Part shown: in pieces, positions 56,096 to 64,000 of the stretch
Position numbering within the stretch: the stretch's first letter is position 1
Layout of the letters: the number at the start of each line of letters is the position of its first letter
Origin: Botryosphaeria dothidea
Taxonomy: Eukaryota; Ascomycota; Dothideomycetes; Botryosphaeriales; Botryosphaeriaceae
Direction of reading: 5' to 3'
DNA length: 64,000 nucleotides
Assembly: GCA_011503125.2 (NCBI GenBank)
Contig: WWBZ02000013.1
Coordinates: forward strand, 682,001-746,000
Program-made: the position numbers and the translations under genes
The notes under the pieces: model-generated
The model's input: only the letters and a program-made list of their open reading frames with translations
Told to the model about the DNA's origin: nothing
The model's database searches: none

Positions 56096-57593
56096 ATGAA
56101 GTTCTCCTCCGCCCTTTTCGTGCTCTCCTCGAGCTCCGCCCTCGTCGACGCATTCCCGGCCTTCGCCGCCCGCAACCTCGAGGCTCTCACCCCCGAGAGA
56201 TTGAACTCTGCCATTGAGACGGTTGCCAAGTACCGGAAGGACAAGCGCTTTATCATCGACTCCAGCAAGCCCATCGACACCACCGGCGACCACGCTTTCC
56301 AGGCTCCCAGCGAGACCGACCAGCGCGGCCCCTGCCCCGGACTGAACGTTCTGGCCAACCACGGCTACATTTCGAGAGATGGCATCACCAGCTTCGCCGA
56401 GGTCGTTACCGCCATCAACCAAGGTTCGTCATGGATTCCCCGGGGTCGAGACTGGGCTTGGCGCTGACAAGGGTGTAAAAAGTGATGGGCATGGGTATCG
56501 AGCTCTCTCTTATTCTCGGTGTTATGGGTACCGTCTGGACGGGTAACCCGCTTTCTGTGGATCCTGGCTTCTCCATTGGCGGTACCTCCCCCGGTGATGG
56601 CTCCGACAACATTCTGGGCAACCTCGTCGGCCTTCTTGGTATGTTCCTCTGCTGCTTCCATCTCGTCCCACGACGATTATGCTGAGACACCTGCAGGCGA
56701 CCCTCGTGGTCTCCAGGGCTCCCACAACTGGATTGAGTCCGACTCGTCCCTGACGCGTGATGATCTGTACGTCACCGGCGACGCATGGACGATGAACATG
56801 ACCCTCTTCCGTGACATCTACGACCGCGCCGAGGACGGCGTCATCTCCATGGACCTGCTGGCCGACCAGGCAGCACGCCGCTGGGAGTACAGCGTCGCCC
56901 ACAACCCCAACTTCTACTACGGTCCCGTCACCGGCATGATCAGCCGCAACGCCGGTTACTTCTTCCTCGGCCGCCTGCTGTCCAACCACACCGAGGAACA
57001 CCCCGACGGCATCCTCACCCAGGAGGTCTTCAAGAAGTTCTTCGCCGTCTACGAGGACGACCAGGGCAACCTCGAGTACCGCAAGGGTCACGAGACTTTC
57101 CCCGACAACTGGTACCGCAAGCCGATAGAGTACGGCCTCATCCCGCTGAACTTGGACACTGTTGGTTGGATCCTGAAGCACCCCGTTCTGGGAAGGTACG
57201 TCAAACACCCTTCAATTCCTCAGAACAAAACACAAGAGCACGATCCACTAACATCGCTCCAGCATCGGCGGCAACACCGGCACCGTCAACTCCTTCTCCG
57301 GCCTCGACCTGCACAACATCACCGGCGGCGTGCTCAACGCCACGAGCCTCCTCGAGAACAACAACCTGCTGTGCTTCGTCTTCGAGCTGCTCAAGACCTT
57401 CGCCCCCAACTCGCTGTCCCCGCTGCTGTCGACCCTCGAGGTCCCGCTCAAGCTCATCACCGACACCCTGGCTACCCCGCTGCTCAGCCTCGCGTGCCCC
57501 GCGTGGAAGGACATGACGGAGGGCGGCGAGCCGCTGTGGGATGCTATTCAGACCAAGTTCCCCGGTGCCGGTAAGGCGGGTTCGAGTTTGTAA
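56096..57593 (+). CDS. Secreted heme-thiolate peroxygenase (chloroperoxidase-like, peroxidase family 2)
   Basis: 437 residues with exons 56096-56423, 56483-56638, 56697-57195 and 57263-57593, introns of 58-67 nt. Signal peptide MKFSSALFVLSSSSALVDA. The heme ligand motif is PCPGLNVLANHGYI: the Cys of PCP binds heme iron as thiolate. Downstream are GISTFAE-like DGITSFAEVV, LSVDPGFSIGG, and HNWIESDSSLTRDD, which holds the acidic residue that acts as general acid-base in this family. The long C-terminal part (FYDRAEDGVISMDLLADQAARRW, NPNFYYGPVTGMISRNAGYFF) fits the long unspecific peroxygenase/chloroperoxidase type, about 350-450 residues in ascomycetes. These enzymes use H2O2, which the GMC enzyme nearby could supply outside the cell; this link is inference only. 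Substrate unknown. Confidence 0.92.
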
Positions 57594-58406
57594 GGATGCT
57601 GTTCGTTGCTTGAGTGAGAGAGCATGTGGAGGAGTGTGGAGATGGTCGTTGGTTGGGAGTATGGAGAAGAAAGCGGTGGTGCAGTGGCGGGTGTGTTGTG
57701 GTGGAGCGCTTTGTTTCGAAATTCGATACCAAGAACCTCTTTCTGTGTTATTCATCACAATGCTCTCATGCTTTTGGTTGTTACGTGGTGCTAATATTTT
57801 GTGCTAAAGCTGTGCGTTTTAACCACCAAAACTCCTCTTCTTTCTGGAGGCGATTCGGATTTCTGTTCGATATGCCGTGCCTGGCTCTTCATCCTTAAAA
57901 AACAACTCGATTATGGAGCGGCATTCGCGAACATGCTAGCATGAGAGTGGTCTATTGATGATTCAAGTGAATCTACCGCTGCCATCCTCCAATTCGTTGT
58001 AGCAGCCTCGGCCGCAGATGCACGGATACACCACAACGTCAGTATTGCTCCGGTATAAAATTGATTTAATGCTAGCACTCAAATACAAGGGAATTAAGAC
58101 ATGTTTTCATCAGCGCTGGGCTAAGGATAAAGGGAAGATGTCTTCTGACAGAGATCGTAGGATTGACAATAGAGTAGACCTCTGAAAACTTTCATCCACA
58201 AAATGTAAAGATTTGTCACTTCTTTCTTTATAGCAGGGCGTGATCGTGGCTTCTGGGACCCTGAAAGTTTGCTTCCACTCTTTCCGCGGACGCAAACAAT
58301 CGCAAGCTCAAGCCAGGCAGAAGCTAGTCACACAGCTCAATTTATAAGGGTGATCGAGAAGCATTGATATTCAAACTCAGCGTGGGGCTGTCATCTACAA
58401 TCAGCC
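57594..58406. other. Intergenic
   Basis: 3' flank of the peroxygenase and promoter of the small unknown gene. A purine-rich stretch lies at 57840-57910. No gene seen. Confidence 0.5.
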
Positions 58407-59171
58407 ATGTCTGCTGAAGCGACTTCCGATCTTAGCAGGGAGCGTCTCCATCAGGCAATCCGCCAGATATTTGGCTTTAAGGAAGATGGCACCGCAGACC
58501 ACAACAAGTTCATCGCCGCCAACCCTCACCTTACACCAGACCAGATAGCCGGGCTATTTGCACCACCTCAGAACGCAAGTGATAAGATTCAGTGGCCAGA
58601 AGTTCCTGTCTTCTCGCCCTTCGCCCACACCAAGGCCGGGTACAGCCAGGGTATGTCGATGAGTGCTGCAGCGTCAGCTAGCTCCGCACACTGACTGGGG
58701 TCCAGTCCGCTATGCTGGTGCAAAGTACCATTGTTCTAGACTTACATACGCAGAGCACGTGGAGTCTCGTCCCAATCTGCAGCAGACTGACATTTCGCAC
58801 ATCATGTACTTGGGACTCGAGAAGACATCAGCGTAAGCTACTCCTCCTCGTTGATGCTTCCGAGTTCGACTAGTAACGAGGACTGCAGCAATATCAATCC
58901 ACGTCACCTTGTGGCTGAGTCCAACAGTCTCAATCAATCGAGAAAAGCTTGCCACATTTTCTTCGAGCAGTGTCTCACCTTGATGGCTGAAGGCGGAGAT
59001 ACTCATACCATGGCTTCTGCTGGCCACTACTCCGGAATTCCCGAGACTGTCGATGAGTTCGCAGAGCGTGTGCGCCATGAAAACATCGTCTGCTGTCAGA
59101 TTCATCGTGAGAAAATCTGTGGCTTCTTCTGGCCTCTTTGGTTTGACGATCACAAGCAGCGCAGTAACTAA
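58407..59171 (+). CDS. Hypothetical protein, 217 residues
   Basis: Three exons, 58407-58650, 58706-58832 and 58889-59171, with introns GTATGT...TCCAG and GTAAGC...TGCAG, both restoring the frame. No signal peptide or membrane segment; likely cytosolic. It has SRERLHQAIRQIFGFKEDGT, a small helical start, and VRYAGAKYHCSRLTYAEHVE. A conserved-looking C-terminal half contains RHLVAESNSLNQSRKACHIF and a late Cys/His-containing tract, ENIVCCQIHREKICGFFWPL. Cys and His residues are frequent but form no zinc-finger pattern known to me. The three consistent exons argue that the gene is real. I do not recognise a family. Confidence 0.65.
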
Positions 59172-60454
59172 CGGGTGGCGAGGCGTGTGGAAAGCTTCAA
59201 TGGCGGCCAAAACTATCAAAGGTGTTAGCGATGGGATAACCTAGCGTAGCCACAAATGGAAAGTGCCGCATGTTTAGCTAAGCACACATAATTTCTACAA
59301 CATCCGAATGAGTGCTTCAACTTCCCAAGTTTCATTTCATTTCCATCTTTTAGGATCGCAGAAGTTGTAAGGACTATTTGAAGAGGTACAAGTCTTAACT
59401 GTGCATTCAAGCCACCCGCCCGTATAACGCTAGAGGATCAGCTTCGTCCCGATAGGTGATAAGTGTGGAAAGCCTCCGGGCCCATACCATAACGCGTGAA
59501 CCTTGAAAAACTCAACACCCTAGAGGATTTGCGCGTGCGAAAATTCTAACTTGAGGAGACAATCTGATAGATCAAAAATTGTAACCGCGCTGTGGTGGCA
59601 TATCTTGGTCCCTTCATTACTTTTGTTTCCCGCCTCTCGCTCAGGGCCGCTGGGTTGTGAGGGGAATTGAGCACCGATGTTGAGAGAGGCCATGTCTCCC
59701 ATCGCGGTGGAGACTGTAGGATTCTCCTCCCTTTTCTTTGCAGGTGAGGCCCCAGAAATTGTTGGATATTGGGTGTTCTGTGCCGCCAGTAGGTGTGCTA
59801 CGAGCGTGGTGCGAAGTGGGAATGTTCAACTTCTGAACTGCTGCTACAAGCTAAGGGTTCTGGCAGACGCCTTATGAGTTAGCTTCGAAGTGACTACGAC
59901 CTTCAGAACGACGGATGCTTGGAGGGTGGTAGGGTGGAGTAAGATGTCTTTGCCACGGCTAAGGGCGATTGGCCGAGCTTGAAGGTGGCTTTGAAAGGGC
60001 GGGAAGGTGCTAAAGAGTAAGAGAGAAAGATGATGTACGATCAAAGAAAACATAGGACTTTGGAATCTGGCTGATATCCAGATCGCCGGGAATGATACGT
60101 GCGGGGCGACGGTAGCAAATATCAGGTTAGAGCTTGCAAGAGCTGATCTTGCACCGACTCTCCGGGAGTCTCTAGAAGAGTGCAGAATTCAACGGTTTTA
60201 AAAGCGAAAAGGCCGTAAATAAAGTGAGAACCTGGTTTCCGTAAGGTGTGAAAGAAACAAATTTGAAAGCACCGCCGTCCGACGACATGGATAAGTTTCC
60301 TAACGAGAAGGATGGGGATTTGATCAGTCATTCATTTTTGTGCAACAGCGGAATTTATTCAGTCGAGGAGGCAATCATAGACAGCCTGGGCAATGTTATT
60401 CTCAACAGTCCTGACTTAACATTCCTTCAGTTTGAGATGACCTACCCGCACCCC
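59172..60454. other. Intergenic, no gene recognised
   Basis: Lies between two convergent genes (plus-strand unknown and minus-strand dioxygenase). Short open frames only; nothing with a convincing start and family. Confidence 0.5.
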
Positions 60455-61549
60455 TCACTCCAGCAGATACTCTGGGGACCTGAGGTCTACCCAACCAAGA
60501 TTTGGCTCCGACTGTTTCCAGCCCAAGCGGTCTTTTACCACGTGAGGATACGACCTGACGTCCTCTATCGGGTAGGAGAGGAAGGAGATTTCCTGTGATG
60601 TGATCAGCACACTTATCCTGCGTTGTATTTGCAAGACCAGAACCTACCTCCTGCCTGTACACTCCAGAGCAGCAGAACATGATGTGCACCGTCCTGCTGC
60701 CGTCCTTTTGACTGTACTCACCGCCGCCATGATACAAGCTCCCGAGCATTACAAAGGCCTCACCGGCGTTCAAGCAAGCGTCCACGACACCCTTGGTCCC
60801 ATCAGGACCGAAGTCGGGCTGCTCATCCCCCCACAGATGGCTGCCGGGAACCACTCTGGTTGCGCCATTCTCACGGTGGGTGTCGCAACCCGGCACGAAG
60901 AGGCCCATGAGCATGTCACGGTTGGGATGATACGCATCGACGGGCGCGTGGCGGGCATGATGGTTCTTATCATCGCGATGGAGCCGCTGGGCCGGAGTGC
61001 CGGGCTGGACGTCCATGGTGATGGCAATGGAGAGGAGCGGGTGCGAGACGTTGACCGAAGGCTCGTTCCCGTACCAGCAGCGAGTCTCCAGGCTGAGGAA
61101 GTGTTCTACCAGATCCTATTTGCGAGACGACGTTGGCCAATGACAAACGGCGAAATACGGAATCCTACCGCGCGGGAGAGTAGTTCGAAAACGGCAGCGA
61201 ATGAAAAGGCGCAATTACCTGGTACAAGGGGTCGGCGAAGAACTGCTCCCGCACCGTCTTGCTCCTGCCGATCAGGCGGGTGCAGGTCTTAGTCCTTCCT
61301 TCCAAGGCTTGACGAGTCGTTGGCGAAGCTTGAGGAGAGCGCGTGACGGATTCAGCACTCACCTCCCACCTTGCTCCCTTTGTCCTCCCCGTCGAGGTAG
61401 GGCCGAACTTCCCGCTGAGCTTGGGCTAGGGTGTCGAGATTCGTGAAGTTCTGGATGATTACGCAACCATCCTTCTTCAGAGCGGAGATAAAGTCGGCTC
61501 GTGGGGCCGAGTAGGGAAGGCGCTGGATGGAAGGCGTGGGAGGAAGCAT
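60455..61549 (-). CDS. Phytanoyl-CoA dioxygenase (PhyH) family Fe(II)/2-oxoglutarate enzyme
   Basis: 293 residues, normal for this family. Exons on the minus strand are 61549-61363, 61307-61219, 61115-60648 and 60592-60455; introns are 55, 103 and 55 nt and all restore the frame. I start at ATG 61549 (MLPPTPSIQRLPYSAPRADF). Motifs: KKDGCVIIQNF near the N-terminus; the iron-binding H-x-D as LHRDDKNHH (about residue 138); ENGATRVVPGSHLW; NAGEAFVMLGSLYHGGGEYS with the distal His; and SRTVHIMFCCSGVYRQE, where Arg would bind 2-oxoglutarate. Ends with WVDLRSPEYLLE. In fungi this family includes oxygenases of terpenoid and alkaloid pathways such as the fumitremorgin endoperoxidase, but the substrate is not readable here. 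Intracellular, divergent from the next gene. Confidence 0.9.
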
Positions 61550-62587
61550 GATGGGCTGCACAGCTGACCGAAACAGGAAAAATGAGAGCGAAAAGTTCGG
61601 GTTGACGTTTGTTAGTGGTGTTTCAGAGTGCTACGGCATGCATTTTATCATTGGTGCCTGGGCGGGGAATTCAAGGCTATTCCCGATCGCAATTCGGCAG
61701 CCTGGCCCTATCGCGCTGAAGGCATGGGCTGATGGTGACACATGAACGGGCGGGCATGCAGCGGATGTTTGCCGAATGGACACGAGACCGGATTGAGCGC
61801 AGAGAAAGAGGGGGAGACGGATGGAGGGAGGCCAGTGGTTCAGCGTTCCCCAGATCGGCCGGACCGCGGTGTGACTAAGCGTCGCGAATGGCGATCTCTC
61901 GCCCCGTCGTCTGTGGCTCGTTCGCGGTGGCGGAGACGAGTGGAGCTCGGGCAGGGCGCCTTCCAGAAGAATTTTCTCGTCTTTCTCGCTCGGCTGGTGT
62001 TTCGGGCTGCTCAATCTGAGGGAGGCGTCGCACCATGAACTCGGAAGCACCGCGCGCTGATTGGGGGCCGGAGGCTGTGTGAGAAGGCTTGGTGTTTGTT
62101 TTGGTGCTGGGGCTGTGCCTGAGCGTTGCGCAGTCAAGCTCCACCGCGCAGCGAGGCAGACCAGCGACGCGCACTCTTCCCCTCACGCCCCGCGCTTGGC
62201 CGGCCCACTGCAGCTGAAAAAAATGCCGCGATCGATGATGATGGAATCTGACGAAGATGACGGTGTATATATCGCCGCGGGCAGGGCTTGGCGGGTTTCT
62301 ATTTCGGCGGCGGAAGCTGCGGGCGGGCGCGCATCTCAATTGCTGCTGCTGATTCAGGCCAACGCGCGCGCGTCATCAGCCCCAATCAGCCAGCCGCAGC
62401 CGGCCACTCCTTGCTCGCCCACAGCCTCACACGACGCGCGCCGGCATCCCGTCCCAGGCAGGCCATAATGCACCCGGGCCCCCTCTGCACTCCAGCTTCT
62501 TTCTCTGCCAGCACTCGTTAGCCCAATCCGTGCCACACATCACCACGTCCTCTCGCTCTCTCGTCGCCCACGGCGTAACATGACGCA
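61550..62587. promoter_or_regulatory. Bidirectional promoter region
   Basis: About 1 kb between the divergent dioxygenase and conserved-protein genes. GC-rich, no gene inside. Confidence 0.45.
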
Positions 62588-64000
62588 ATGCTCGACGAGA
62601 ACCTCCCCAGTACGCCGCTCCCGCGCCTGTGCGCCACTCCCACTGCAAAATCGCTGACCCACGACAGCATTCTTTCTCAAGGCTTCGCCCAACGGCGTCA
62701 AGCACCATGAGGCTTACTACTTCGCCCAGCACGGCTCCGAGCCCGAGCCTACCTACACCCTGAAGCACCCCGACCCCTCGATGCCCGATGGCAAAAACAT
62801 CTACGCTGCTGGCCTTTTCGACGCGTTCAGCCCGGAGGTTCTCTACGGGGAGGTCTACATCAAACCCGAGTGGACATATCCCACACTATCGCAGGAGGAA
62901 ATCAGGAAGAACGGCGGCGTCGCACCTCCGCCACAGCCCGTCCTGCCCACCGAGTTCACCATCCAACTCTACGATCCCGACCAGCAGGTTGTCGTCAGGC
63001 AGAAGCCCGGCTCGTGGGGCGGCACTGCCACCTACGAGTTCAGCATGCCTCAGAACACGTTCCGCCTGCCGAGCGCCTCCTCCCTGGACAGGTCGCTCAA
63101 CGACCCGGCCGCCGACATCACAACCCCCAAGATTAACTTTGTGTGGAGGAGAGAAGGGAAGCTGTCGAAGGATCTGTCGTGTTTCATGACGGGCAAGTCG
63201 ACAGACCCAGCAAAGAAAAAGAAGAAAATGAAGGAGCCGGATATCGCTGTCGCTCTTTTCCGTGCCCTTCATGAAGTCACTGTGTATGAATCGAATCTGT
63301 ACCGTGTCGAGATGGAGGACCCCAAGGGTCTTGAGATTGTCCTGCTGCTCGCCGCATCCACCATCAAAGCTCTTTACTTCGGCCAGATCAACGAAACATT
63401 CAACGTCGGCGATGCTGCAGTCAGGAGACCAACAGGTGGGCTGCTCGGAAGAAAGAAGTCGCTGCCTCTCGACAATGCCCTGATGGCTTCCGGTGCCTTG
63501 CCTGCCCGTCCTGCTGCCCAAAGCGCCCCTCCTCCAGGACCTGTGCAGAGGCCACCGCAGCCTTCCCGCTCTGACATGAAACGCCAGTCGCTCCCTCCGC
63601 TGCAAACAGGCTCGTCGCAGAAGCAACTAGAAGCACAGCCCAAGCTCGACCCTCGCGCACAATGGGAAATTGACGCCGAGCACACTCGCCTCAAGCTCGC
63701 CCAAGCAGCAGAGGCACGCGAGCAGCGCCGCGCCCAAGAAGCGAAGCAACGCGAACGACAGAGGGGCGAAGATGCGGAGCAGCGACGCCTCCGCAAGATC
63801 GTCGAAGCGGAGGAGAAGCAGCGCCGCAAGAAGGCCGCTGAGGTCGACAAGGAAACGGAGCGGCTGCGGCGCAAATACGGCACGCAGGAGAACCTCCTTC
63901 TCCCCAACCAGCGTCACTCCATCCACGGCATGCTCGGCCCCTCGCAGCGGCAGCCGGGCCCCTCGCGGCCGACCCCCGTCCCGCCTCGCCTCTCGAACGG
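62588..64000 (+). CDS. Conserved fungal protein of unknown function, 3' end beyond the window
   Basis: A short first exon (62588-62609, MLDENLP) is joined by a 58-nt intron (62610-62667) to a long exon that is open to the right edge. The ordered part contains LKHPDPSMPDGKNIYAAGLF, EVLYGEVYIKPEW, LPTEFTIQLYDPDQQVVVRQ, KINFVWRREGKLSKDLSCFM, EPDIAVALFRALHEVTVYES and LYRVEMEDPKGLEIVLLLAA. From memory this matches a widely conserved one-copy fungal protein without an assigned function. A Pro/Ser-rich linker and an Arg/Glu/Ala-rich coiled coil (about 63660-63880) follow. No signal peptide or membrane segment. The Pro-rich C-terminal part continues past 64000. Such conservation marks this end of the window as core genome, in contrast to the repeat island. 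Confidence 0.75.

Noticed and set aside
61559..61561. Upstream GTG as start of the PhyH gene
   Set aside because: Fungal nuclear genes start at ATG; the ATG at 61549 is four codons downstream and gives a normal N-terminus.
62061..62521. Open frames between the dioxygenase and conserved gene
   Set aside because: GC-rich promoter sequence with overlapping frames and no family similarity.
1..64000. Secondary-metabolite cluster
   Set aside because: Regulator, transporter, monooxygenases and dioxygenase are present but no polyketide synthase, peptide synthetase, terpene cyclase or prenyltransferase is visible, and the genes are split by a 20-kb repeat island.
1..64000. CRISPR array or rRNA genes
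   Set aside because: No regularly spaced repeats and no rRNA-like sequence; the genome is eukaryotic.

Overview
The window comes from a filamentous ascomycete (Pezizomycotina). Genes are split by 50-100 nt GT-AG introns with visible branch-point motifs. Typical fungal families are present: Zn2Cys6 regulator, HET protein, CFEM-type receptor, heme-thiolate peroxygenase, GMC oxidoreductase, PaxM-like monooxygenase and a Dal5-type permease. Transposons carry C-to-T type stop codons of the kind left by repeat-induced point mutation (RIP). The species cannot be named from the sequence. All exon boundaries were inferred by eye from splice motifs and reading frames.

Layout. At 0.9-10.8 kb lies an accessory gene segment: a Zn2Cys6 factor (+), an MFS permease (-), a salicylate-hydroxylase-like FAD monooxygenase (-) and a secreted Ser/Thr/Pro-rich GPI-type glycoprotein (-). 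At 12 kb is a decayed remnant of a CE1 esterase, cut off exactly at a perfect 20-bp hairpin. A PaxM-like FAD monooxygenase follows (13.7-15.3 kb). A complete but dead hAT transposon with 8-bp target duplications (15.7-18.6 kb) ends just downstream of an intronless 1276-residue AAA-type ATPase gene (18.7-22.5 kb). Next come a D-amino-acid-oxidase-like gene lacking a visible N-terminus and a HET gene with two nonsense codons.

From 26.4 to 47 kb is a nested repeat island. Its left part is very AT-rich. It holds an inverted-repeat element split by a truncated LINE, a ruined gene, short LTR relics, a nearly full-length LINE (33.5-38.6 kb, 18-bp target duplication), and a pogo-like DDE transposase gene split by a SINE whose 3' tail matches that LINE. 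Within this island sits one intact gene, a P-loop NTPase fused to a PD-(D/E)XK nuclease-like domain with a coiled-coil basic tail (42.0-44.6 kb). It resembles the Crinkler/RHS class.

From 49.4 kb to the end the DNA is GC-rich and transposon-free. It carries a secreted GMC oxidoreductase with a non-canonical last intron, a CFEM/seven-helix receptor divergent from it, a secreted peroxygenase, a 217-residue unknown, a phytanoyl-CoA-dioxygenase-family enzyme, and divergently a conserved fungal protein running off the right edge. Several oxidative enzymes lie here, but no polyketide, peptide or terpene backbone gene is visible, so a biosynthetic cluster is not supported. The most notable items are the SINE-LINE pair with its readable insertion order, the NTPase-nuclease fusion inside the repeat island, the large intronless AAA protein, and the GMC intron that appears to end in TG.
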